Under the pieces are notes generated by a model, which was not told the DNA's origin, searched no databases, and saw only the letters and a list, made by a program, of their open reading frames with translations. A program made the translations under genes and the position numbers. DNA of 64,000 nucleotides from Streptomyces sp. R41 (GTDB lineage Bacteria; Actinomycetota; Actinomycetes; Streptomycetales; Streptomycetaceae): positions 4,316,001 to 4,380,000 of the forward strand of contig NZ_CP163443.1 of NCBI RefSeq assembly GCF_041053055.1, read 5' to 3'. This document shows, piece by piece, positions 54,679 to 64,000 of this stretch. Positions within the stretch are counted from its first letter, which is position 1. The number at the start of each line of letters is the position of its first letter.

Positions 54679-55368
54679 TCAGCTCGGTCCGGCCTTGTAA
54701 CCGACACCACGGACGGTCACCACGATCTCCGGCCGCTCAGGGTCCTTCTCGACCTTCGAGCGCAGCCGCTGGACATGGACGTTGACCAGGCGGGTGTCCG
54801 CCGCGTGGCGGTAGCCCCACACCTGCTCCAGCAGAACCTCACGCGTGAACACCTGCCACGGCTTGCGGGCCAGCGCCACCAGCAGGTCGAACTCCAGCGG
54901 CGTCAGCGCGATCGACTGCCCGTCCCGCTTCACAGAGTGACCGGCCACGTCGATGACGAGATCGCCGATGGCCAGCTGCTCGGGCGCCGGCTCCTCCGAA
55001 CGGCGCAGCCGCGCCCTGATCCGCGCCACCAGCTCCTTTGGCTTGAACGGCTTCACGATGTAGTCGTCGGCACCCGACTCGAGGCCCACCACGACATCGA
55101 CGGTGTCGCTCTTCGCCGTGAGCATCACGATCGGCACCCCGGACTCCGCCCTGATCAGGCGGCACACCTCGATGCCGTCCCGGCCGGGAAGCATCAGGTC
55201 CAGGAGCACCAGATCAGGCTTGGTCTCACGGAAAGCGGCCAGCGCCTTGTCGCCGTCGGCTACGAAAGACGGCTCAAAACCTTCACCACGCAACACAATG
55301 CCGAGCATCTCGGCCAGTGCGGTGTCGTCATCGACGACAAGGACTCGTCCCTTCATAAACGACATCAT
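54679..55368 (-). CDS. mtrA: OmpR-family response regulator MtrA
   Basis: A 229-residue regulator. Receiver: GRVLVVDDDTALAEMLGIVL, phospho-acceptor Asp57 in LVLLDLMLPGRDG, Lys in DDYIVKPFKPKEL. The winged-helix output has SIALTPLEFDLLVALARKPWQVFTREVLLEQVWGYRHAADTRLVNVHVQRLRSKVE, essentially identical to characterised actinobacterial MtrA proteins, where it controls cell wall, division and developmental genes. An alternative start, ATG 55356 (MKGRVL), is possible. It is the first gene of mtrA-mtrB-lpqB; mtnA stops 8 bp upstream of its start on the same strand, so the two may be co-transcribed. Confidence 0.97.
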   Translation of the reverse strand: MMSFMKGRVLVVDDDTALAEMLGIVLRGEGFEPSFVADGDKALAAFRETKPDLVLLDLMLPGRDGIEVCRLIRAESGVPIVMLTAKSDTVDVVVGLESGADDYIVKPFKPKELVARIRARLRRSEEPAPEQLAIGDLVIDVAGHSVKRDGQSIALTPLEFDLLVALARKPWQVFTREVLLEQVWGYRHAADTRLVNVHVQRLRSKVEKDPERPEIVVTVRGVGYKAGPS

Positions 55369-55376
55369 CCCATTAA

Positions 55377-56522
55377 CTAAATCGTTACCTGGCGTGACCT
55401 GTCACACAGCTCGGCGAGCGCCTCAGCCGTCACGGGCGAAACGGCGCCCACTTCGGTGACGATCGCCGTCACCAACTCGGGTGGCGTCACGTCGAACGCC
55501 GGGTTGTACGCCTGGGTCCCCAGAGGTGCCACCGGTATCCCGCCTCCCGCTTCCGCTCCCGCCACCGGCACCTGGGGTGCTGTGAGCTCGGTCACTTCAT
55601 GACCTGCACGCTGCTCGACCTCGATGGACGCTCCGTCCGGGGTGTCCGGATCCACCGTCGTTACCGGCGCCACCACGATGAACGGCACGTGGTGATACCT
55701 GGCCAGCACCGCGAGCGGATAGCTCCCCACCTTGTTCGCCACCGAACCGTCGGCCGCGATCCGATCGGCCCCGATCAGCACCGCGTCCACCTCCCCCGCC
55801 GCGAACAGCGAGCCCGCCGCGTTGTCCGTGAGCAAGGTGTACGCCATTCCGTTGCGCGCCGCTTCGTACGCCGTCAGGCGAGCACCTTGCAGCAACGGCC
55901 GTGTTTCGTCCACCCAAAGCCTTCGCAGCTGCCCCGCTCGGTGCGCCGCGAGAGCGACGGCGAATGCCGTGCCCTCCCCACCGGACACCAGTGACCCGGT
56001 GTTGCAGTGGGTCAGGATCCGGAGCCCGCCGCCCGGCAGCAGCTCGTTGAGCAGCGCCAGGCCGTCCACGGCCATCCGAGCGCTGGCCTCGGCGTCCTCC
56101 CGGTGCAACGCCCGCGCCGCGTCGAGCGCCGCCCCGGCGGCCTGCTCCTGACCACCACCGCCGGAGAGCGCGGCACGGTACGCCGCCTGCGCCCTGCGCA
56201 CGCCCACAGCGAGGTTCACCGCGGTGGGCCGGGCACCGGCCAGCGCCCGGGCGGCGTCGTCCACATCGAAGCCGCGTACGGCGGCGAGCGCGACGCCGTA
56301 CGCCCCCGCGATGCCGAGCAGTGGCGCCCCGCGCACGGCGAGCGTGCGGATCGCCTCCACCAGCGCGGGAGCGTCGGTGCACACCAGCTCGACTTCCTCG
56401 GCCGGCAGTCTCGTCTGGTCGAGAAGGACCAGTACGGGGCCTTCGGGTGGCTCGTCCCAGCGGATCACCGGTATCTCTGTCGACCCGCTGTCCTGGCGGG
56501 ATTGCGCGTACTGATCAGCCAT
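55377..56522 (-). CDS. mtnA: S-methyl-5-thioribose-1-phosphate isomerase
   Basis: A 381-residue methionine-salvage enzyme converting methylthioribose 1-phosphate to methylthioribulose 1-phosphate. LAVRGAPLLGIAGAYGVALA (Arg64) binds the phosphate. The catalytic Cys173 is in ILTHCNTGSLVSGGEGTAF, and Asp253 is in VLIGADRIAADGSVANKVG. Two family segments, WVDETRPLLQGARLTAYE and NPAFDVTPPELVTAIVTEVG, confirm it. ATG 56522 is the start; the frame stays open far upstream but only as codon-bias shadow of the opposite-strand operon. It stands just upstream of mtrA. Confidence 0.94.
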   Translation of the reverse strand: MADQYAQSRQDSGSTEIPVIRWDEPPEGPVLVLLDQTRLPAEEVELVCTDAPALVEAIRTLAVRGAPLLGIAGAYGVALAAVRGFDVDDAARALAGARPTAVNLAVGVRRAQAAYRAALSGGGGQEQAAGAALDAARALHREDAEASARMAVDGLALLNELLPGGGLRILTHCNTGSLVSGGEGTAFAVALAAHRAGQLRRLWVDETRPLLQGARLTAYEAARNGMAYTLLTDNAAGSLFAAGEVDAVLIGADRIAADGSVANKVGSYPLAVLARYHHVPFIVVAPVTTVDPDTPDGASIEVEQRAGHEVTELTAPQVPVAGAEAGGGIPVAPLGTQAYNPAFDVTPPELVTAIVTEVGAVSPVTAEALAELCDRSRQVTI

Positions 56523-56663
56523 CCGCCCAGTCTGCCCCGTACCCGGCGGACAATTGAAGGTGCGCAGCCCATACGGCGCCCGGTCCCTTGCCGGGCACAC
56601 CGTGGCACGATGGCTGCCAACCTGCCGCCGCGACCCGCGGACGGGCACCGTGAAGGAGCGACG

Positions 56664-58028
56664 ATGAAAGACACTCCGGGCTGGGCCTCGCCCGGATCTG
56701 CCCCCTCCGACGGGCAGGAGCCGGACTCCTCCGGCGCCGCGCAGCCCACGGAGCAGCCCTCGGACCAGGGCGGCACGGACCAACCGGAGCCGCCCTCGAA
56801 GTGGTCCAAGGAGCAGCCCCCGCCCGGCCAGTGGTCCGCTCCCAGCCCGCAAGCCCCCGGCCAGACCCCGCCACCACCTCCGCCCGGCCCGGGCTGGGGC
56901 GGCCAACGCCCCGGAGTCCCCTCCGGTGGCGGAGGCCAGGGAGGCGGACACGGCGGCTGGGGAGGTCCCGGTCGTGGATACGGCGGCCCCGGAGGTCCCG
57001 CCGGCTGGGGAGGCAACTGGGGCGGACCGCCGCCCGCCGCCAAGCCCGGCGTGATCCCGCTTCGCCCGCTGGGCGTCGGCGAGATCCTCGACGGCGCAGT
57101 CTCCACGATGCGCACCTACTGGCGCACCGTCCTCGGTATCTCGCTGACCGTCGCGGTCGTCACGGAGATCGCGGTCATCCTGCTCCAAGGCTTCGTCCTG
57201 AACGACAGCGCCAGCACGGACGCCCTCAACGACCCGAGCGCCACCGTCGGCGAGCTGAGCCGCGCCCTGGGCGACACGATGCTGAGCTCCGGCGTCGTCC
57301 TGCTCATCACCCTGCTCGGCACCATCGTCGCCACAGCCCTGCTCACCTCGGTGACCAGCCGTGCGGTGCTCGGCAAGTCGGTGACCACGGCCGAGGCCTG
57401 GCGGGATGCCCGTCCTCAGCTGCCGAAGCTCTTCGGCCTGACCTTCCTGCTGCCGCTCATCGCCGTCGGGGTCATCGCCATCGGCACTCTGCCGGGCGTA
57501 CTCGCCGCGCTGGCCGGTGCGGGCGACGCGGGCGTCACGCTCGCCGTCCTCGGCGGACTCGCCGCGGGCGTCGTCGCCCTCTGGCTGATGATCCGCTTCT
57601 CCCTCGCTTCTCCCGCCCTGATGCTGGAGAAGCAGAGCATCTGGAAGTCGATGAGCCGCTCCGCGAAGCTCGTGCGCGGCTCCTGGTGGCGGGTCTTCGG
57701 CATCCAGTTGCTCGCCACGATCATCGCCAACATCGTGGCGTCGATCGTCGTGATCCCCTTCGCCTTCCTCGCCGCGGCCCTGAGCGGCGACGGCGTCACC
57801 GGCTTCCTCAACAGCGGCAGCGGCAACCTCGGCTGGACGTTCCTGATCGTCAGCGGCGTCGGCTCGGTGATCGGATCCATGCTCACCTTCCCGATCACCG
57901 CGGGCGTCACCGTGCTCCTGTACATCGACCAGCGCATCCGCCGCGAGGCGCTCGACCTCGACCTGGCCCGCGCCGCCGGCGTCCAGGACTACGGCCCCGA
58001 CGCCCCCGGCACCACTCCGGGGAGCTGA
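56664..58028 (+). CDS. Membrane protein with Pro/Gly-rich N-terminus, first gene of the MoxR/DUF58 operon
   Basis: A 454-residue protein. Residues 1-130 are a disordered Pro/Gly/Gln/Ser-rich segment with GGWGGPGRGYGGPGG repeats. The rest has about six helices (VLGISLTVAVVTEIAVILLQG, VVLLITLLGTIVATALLTSV, LPLIAVGVIAIGTLPGVLAAL and others), a layout like the glycerophosphodiester-phosphodiesterase membrane domain family. KPGVIPLRPLGVGEILDGAVSTMRTYWRTV is the conserved entry to the membrane part. No catalytic motif is seen. ATG 56664 follows gaaggagcg. Confidence 0.78.
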   Translation: MKDTPGWASPGSAPSDGQEPDSSGAAQPTEQPSDQGGTDQPEPPSKWSKEQPPPGQWSAPSPQAPGQTPPPPPPGPGWGGQRPGVPSGGGGQGGGHGGWGGPGRGYGGPGGPAGWGGNWGGPPPAAKPGVIPLRPLGVGEILDGAVSTMRTYWRTVLGISLTVAVVTEIAVILLQGFVLNDSASTDALNDPSATVGELSRALGDTMLSSGVVLLITLLGTIVATALLTSVTSRAVLGKSVTTAEAWRDARPQLPKLFGLTFLLPLIAVGVIAIGTLPGVLAALAGAGDAGVTLAVLGGLAAGVVALWLMIRFSLASPALMLEKQSIWKSMSRSAKLVRGSWWRVFGIQLLATIIANIVASIVVIPFAFLAAALSGDGVTGFLNSGSGNLGWTFLIVSGVGSVIGSMLTFPITAGVTVLLYIDQRIRREALDLDLARAAGVQDYGPDAPGTTPGS

Positions 58029-58032
58029 TGCG

Positions 58033-58779
58033 GTGAGCCCGGCGGGGGGAGTTCTCACGGCGGTACTGGCACTGCCGCACACCGGCGCCACGGCCGCCCT
58101 CGCGCTGCCGCGCGGCGACGAACCACCGGTGACGATCCCGCGCGACCCCGCGCGGGAGGCGGCCAAGCGCGAGCTGTCCAAGCGGATGTACCACGAGAAC
58201 GACCCCGGCCTGGTCCAGCGCGCGCTGAACGCCTTCTGGGACTGGGTCGACAAGCTGTTCAGCGCCGCCTCCGCCGCAACGCCCGGCGGAGCGCTCGGTC
58301 TTGTCGTCATCGTGCTGGCCGTGGTGGCGGTCGTCGCCGCCCTGTGGTGGCGCCTGGGCACCCCCCACCGCAGTCCCACGTCGTCCGCCGCGCTCTTCGA
58401 CGACCGCCCCAAGAGTGCCGCCGAACACCGCGCGGCCGCCGAGGCCCACTCCGCCCAGGGCCACTGGAACCAGGCCGTCCAGGAACGCATGCGCGCCATC
58501 GTCCGCTCCCTGGAGGAGCGCGCCCTGCTCGATCCGCGCCCCGGCCGCACGGCGGACGAGGCAGCCGCCGAAGCGAGCCGCACCCTGCCCTCCCACACAG
58601 ACCGACTGCGCGCCGCGGCCCGGGACTTCGACGACGTCACGTACGGCGGGCGGGCCGCCGACTCGCGCACGTACCAACGCCTGACCGAACTCGACCGCGA
58701 TTTGGAGCGCACCAAACCCGTACTCGCCAACAGCGCCCAGAGCACGGCCCACAACACCCGCCAGGGGGCCGCCTCATGA
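58033..58779 (+). CDS. DUF4129-domain membrane protein
   Basis: A 248-residue protein with an N-terminal hydrophobic segment (GVLTAVLALPHTGATAALAL), one central helix (GLVVIVLAVVAVVAALWW), and a C-terminal DUF4129 region (WNQAVQERMRAIVRSLEERALLDPRPGRTADEAAAEASRTLP). EAAKRELSKRMYHEN in the external stretch is conserved in such proteins. DUF4129 proteins occur with MoxR and DUF58 and are sometimes fused to transglutaminase-like domains. Its stop overlaps the next start (ATGA). Confidence 0.85.
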   Translation: MSPAGGVLTAVLALPHTGATAALALPRGDEPPVTIPRDPAREAAKRELSKRMYHENDPGLVQRALNAFWDWVDKLFSAASAATPGGALGLVVIVLAVVAVVAALWWRLGTPHRSPTSSAALFDDRPKSAAEHRAAAEAHSAQGHWNQAVQERMRAIVRSLEERALLDPRPGRTADEAAAEASRTLPSHTDRLRAAARDFDDVTYGGRAADSRTYQRLTELDRDLERTKPVLANSAQSTAHNTRQGAAS

Positions 58780-59962
58780 CCGAGGCCACCCTCACGTCCA
58801 CCTCTGTCTCGCCCACCGCCCGCCAGGTGTGGTCCCGCGCCCGCGGGGTCGTCATCGCGCTCGTGATCCTGCTGGCCGCCGCTGTCGCGATCGCCGCGGT
58901 CCGCTCGGACGCCCAGCACGGCCGCCTCGACCCGCGCTCCGCCGACCCCTACGGCAGCCGCGCCGTCGCCGAACTCCTCGCCGAACGGGGCGTCTCCACG
59001 CGCGTGGTCACCACACTGGACGACGCCCGTGCCGCGGCCGGCTCCGACACCACTCTCCTGATCGCCGCTCCCGACTTGCTGACCAAACGTCAGCAGACGC
59101 TCCTCCACACGGCGACCGAGAACTCCGACGGCCGTACGATCCTGATCTCCCCCGGGTCGCCCTCCCTCGGCACCCTCGCCCCAAGGGTCACAGCGGACCC
59201 CGCGGTCAGCTTCGACTCGACGCTCTCCCCCGACTGCAGCCTGCCCGCCGCCCGGCGAGCCGGCAGCGCGGACACGGGCGGCGTCCGCTACACCACCACC
59301 GATCCAGGCGCCGACACGTGCTACCCCAGCGACGGCCTGCCCACGCTCCTTCGCATCCCGGCACCCTCCGGGAGCGGCGACACCGTCGTACTCGGCGCCC
59401 CCGACATCCTCTACAACGACCGCGTCGACGAGCAGGGCAACGCCTCGCTCGCCCTTCAACTGCTCGGCTCCCGCTCCCACTTGGTCTGGTACCTCCCCTC
59501 GCTCTCCGACACCTCGGCCACCGACGCGGGCGACCAGAGCTTCTTCGACCTGCTCCCCTCGGGCTGGCTCTGGGGCACGCTGCAGCTCTTCATTGCGGCA
59601 GCCCTGGCCGCGCTGTGGCGGGCACGCCGACTCGGCCCCCTCGTACCAGAACGCCTCCCCGTCGCGATCCGCGCCTCCGAAACCGTCGAAGGCCGCGCCC
59701 GCCTCTACCGCAAAGCCAACGCCCGCGACCGCGCGGCAAGCGCTCTGCGCTCCACCACCCGCACCCGCCTCGCCCCCCTCATCGGCGTACCCCCCACCCA
59801 GGCGCACGCGCCCGAGGCCCTGCTCCCCGCCCTGTCCGCCCACCTCCAAGGCGACGGCCAGGCCCTGCACTCCCTCCTCTTCGGGCCGCCGCCCGGCGAC
59901 GACGCGGCCCTCATCGCACTCGCCGACCAACTCGACGCCCTCGAAAGAGAGGTACGCCGTCC

Positions 59963-59966
<4 letters not shown>
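58776..59966 (+). CDS. DUF4350-domain membrane protein
   Basis: A 396-residue protein with an N-terminal helix (ARGVVIALVILLAAAVAIAAV), a DUF4350 domain with DPYGSRAVAELLAERGVSTRVVTTLDDARAA and LLIAAPDLLT (a gatase-like alpha/beta fold), and a second helix (WGTLQLFIAAALAALWRARRLGP) leading to a cytoplasmic tail that includes RLYRKANARDRAASALR. ATG 58776 overlaps the previous stop, and its own stop overlaps the MoxR start. The function is unknown; the context argues for assembly with MoxR and DUF58. Confidence 0.85.
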
Positions 59967-60954
<988 letters not shown>

Positions 60955-60955
<1 letters not shown>

Positions 60956-62265
60956 TGGCACTCACCGGACGTACCGCCCTCCTGGCGGCCCTCGGCGCAC
61001 TCCCCGTCGGCATCTGGGAGCCGAGCTGGACGGGCATCCTCGCCGTGAACGCGCCCCTGGCCCTGGCCTGCGCCTGCGACGCCGCCCTGGCGGCTCCCGT
61101 ACGGCGCCTCGGCCTGACCCGCTCCGGCGACACCTCGGTACGCCTCGGCGAAACCGCCGACGTCACCCTGACCGTCACCAACCTCTCCGGCCGGCCCCTA
61201 CGCGCCCGCCTGCGCGACGCCTGGCCGCCGAGCAGCTGGGAACCAGGCACGGAGGTAGCCGCCTCCCGCCACCACCTGACGGTCCCCGCCGGCGAACGCC
61301 GTCGCCTCACCACCCGTCTGCGCCCCACCCGCCGCGGCGACCGCCAGGCGGACCGCGTCACCATCCGCTCCTACGGCCCGCTCGGCCTCTTCGCCCGGCA
61401 GGGCAGCCACAAAGTCCCCTGGACGGTACGAGTCCTGCCGCCCTTCACAAGCCGCAAGCACCTCCCCTCCAAACTGGCCCGGCTTCGCGAACTCGACGGC
61501 CGCACCAGCGTGCTCACACGCGGCGAGGGCACCGAATTCGACAGTCTTCGCGAGTACGTCCCCGGCGACGACACCCGCTCCATCGACTGGCGCGCCACGG
61601 CCCGACAGACCACGGTCGCCGTACGCACCTGGCGCCCCGAACGCGACCGCCACATCCTCGTGGTCCTCGACACGGGCCGTACCTCGGCGGGCCGAGTGGG
61701 CGACGCCCCCCGCCTCGACGCATCCATGGACGCGGCCCTGCTCCTCGCCGCCCTGGCCTCCCGGGCCGGCGACCGCGTGGACCTCCTCGCATACGATCGC
61801 CGGGTACGCGCCCTCGTCCAGGGCCGTGCCGCAGGCGACGTCCTCCCGTCCCTGGTCAACGCGATGGCCACCCTCGAACCGGAACTCGTCGAGACAGACG
61901 CCCGCGGCCTCACCGCCACAGCACTCCGTACGGGCCCACGCCGCTCCCTGATCGTGCTGCTGACCAGCCTCGACGCGGCCCCCATCGAGGAGGGGCTGCT
62001 TCCCGTGCTCCCCCTCCTCACTCAGCGCCATACGGTCCTGGTGGCATCGGTGGCCGATCCGCACATCGCCCGCATGGCGAAGGCTCGGGGAAACACCGAT
62101 GCGGTGTACGAAGCGGCCGCCGCGGCCCAGGCCCAGACGGAACGCCATCGCACGGCCGAACAGCTTCAGCGCCACGGTGTGACGGTCGTCGACGCGACAC
62201 CGGACGACCTGGCACCTGCTCTGGCGGACGCGTATCTGGCGCTCAAGGCGGCGGGGCGGCTGTAA
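60955..62265 (+). CDS. DUF58-domain membrane protein
   Basis: A 436-residue protein. N-terminal helices (TALLAALGALPVGIWEP; GILAVNAPLALACACDAALAA) are followed by a beta-rich segment (TSVRLGETADVTLTVTNLSGRPL). The DUF58 signature GEGTEFDSLREYVPGDDTRSIDWRATARQTTVAVRTW is near residues 185-225. A von Willebrand A-like region with HILVVLDTGRTSAGRV carries a DxG variant in place of the usual DxSxS metal site. It is the usual partner of MoxR. The start overlaps the MoxR stop by one base (TGATG). The gene ends 14 bp before the rRNA terminators of the opposing operon. Confidence 0.9.
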
Positions 62266-62278
62266 GAGTAAGCAAAAA

Positions 62279-62305
62279 AGGGGCCTCTTGAAACAAGAGG
62301 CCCCT
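62279..62305 (-). terminator. Distal terminator of the rRNA operon
   Basis: A perfect 10-bp stem (ggggcctctt / aagaggcccc), loop of 5. Read on the minus strand it is followed by ttttttgc, so it acts on transcription from the 5S side. It is also placed to stop the DUF58 operon. Confidence 0.85.
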
Positions 62306-62338
62306 GGAAATGATCCCGAAAACGGTCCGGAACGCAGA

Positions 62339-62371
62339 AAACCCCCGTACCGTTTCCCGGTACGGGGGTTT
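62339..62371 (-). terminator. Proximal terminator of the rRNA operon
   Basis: The stem acccccgtaccg / cggtacgggggt (12 bp, loop of 5), flanked by A and T runs, lies 10 bp beyond the 5S 3' end. With the second stem it forms a tandem terminator typical of rrn operons. Confidence 0.88.
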
Positions 62372-62381
62372 CTCCACAATT

Positions 62382-62501
62382 AGTTCGGCGGCGTCCTACT
62401 CTCCCACAGGGTCCCCCCTGCAGTACCATCGGCGCTGTAAGGCTTAGCTTCCGGGTTCGGAATGTAACCGGGCGTTTCCCTCACGCTATGACCACCGAAA
62501 C
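62382..62501 (-). rRNA. rrf: 5S ribosomal RNA
   Basis: About 120 nt. The minus strand begins gtttcggtggtcatagcgtg and ends gacgccgccgaact, the terminal helix of Streptomyces 5S rRNA, with the conserved loops cattccgaacccgg and gatggtactgcag between. It is separated from 23S by a spacer of about 90 bp that contains an inverted repeat (cacccggtggccccgggt). Confidence 0.97.
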
Positions 62502-62590
62502 ACTATGAAACTGTCAACCGCACCACACCCGGTGGCCCCGGGTATGGGGTTGTTCGTGGTTTCAGAACCAACACAGTGGACGCGAGCAAC

Positions 62591-64000
<1,410 letters not shown>

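Overview
This is high-GC actinobacterial chromosome, almost certainly Streptomyces. Third-codon positions are nearly all G or C, GTG starts and ATGA overlaps are common, and the gene set (mtrAB-lpqB, long HPF, ohr/ohrR, 1646-residue NAD-dependent glutamate dehydrogenase, LuxR-type response regulators, GC-rich palindromic intergenic elements) fits that genus. No phage, transposon, CRISPR array or tRNA gene was recognised.

Layout. (1) 1-5.3 kb: the 3' end of an FtsK/SpoIIIE-type ATPase, then an alpha-glucoside-type ABC importer (lipoprotein plus two permeases). The permeases are separated by an array of 92-bp tandem repeats that forms an unbroken chain of small, translationally coupled reading frames. 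(2) 5.4-33.1 kb: a cell-envelope polymer region. It holds three tandem GT2 + CDP-glycerol-phosphotransferase-like fusion proteins, several polytopic membrane proteins (two resembling GT-C glycosyltransferases), a GT2-only protein, galE, a TagG/TagH-type ABC exporter, a GT4 glycosyltransferase, a fourth and larger GT2 + phosphotransferase fusion, and a GtrA protein. Inserted among these are ohr/ohrR, an ADP-ribosylglycohydrolase, a methyltransferase, a two-component system and a TetR regulator. The set resembles wall teichoic acid assembly: activated glycerol- or sugar-phosphates are polymerised inside, flipped out by TagGH and decorated by membrane glycosyltransferases. (3) 33-45 kb: gdh, a DJ-1/PfpI protein, a HAD hydrolase, two actinobacterial proteins of unknown function, and secA. 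(4) 45-56.5 kb: GNAT acetyltransferase, a YcaQ/AlkZ-type DNA glycosylase, an orphan response regulator, hpf, comF, lpqB, mtrB, mtrA and mtnA; the mtrA-mtrB-lpqB-comF-hpf-secA order is conserved in actinobacteria. (5) 56.7-62.3 kb: a five-gene MoxR/DUF58 operon with overlapping starts and stops. (6) 62.3-64 kb: tandem terminators, 5S rRNA and the 3' part of 23S rRNA on the minus strand, meeting the MoxR operon head-on.

The most unusual points are the coupled mini-ORF array at 3886-4314; the complementary loss of signature residues in two of the three tandem polymerases (the GT2 half altered in one, the conserved phosphotransferase histidine replaced in the other); and several clean candidate operators: a perfect 12-bp inverted repeat at 25553-25578, twin dyads at 26593-26672, and twin DnaA-box sequences at 50551-50573. 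Functions are assigned from motifs read by eye; no database search was possible.
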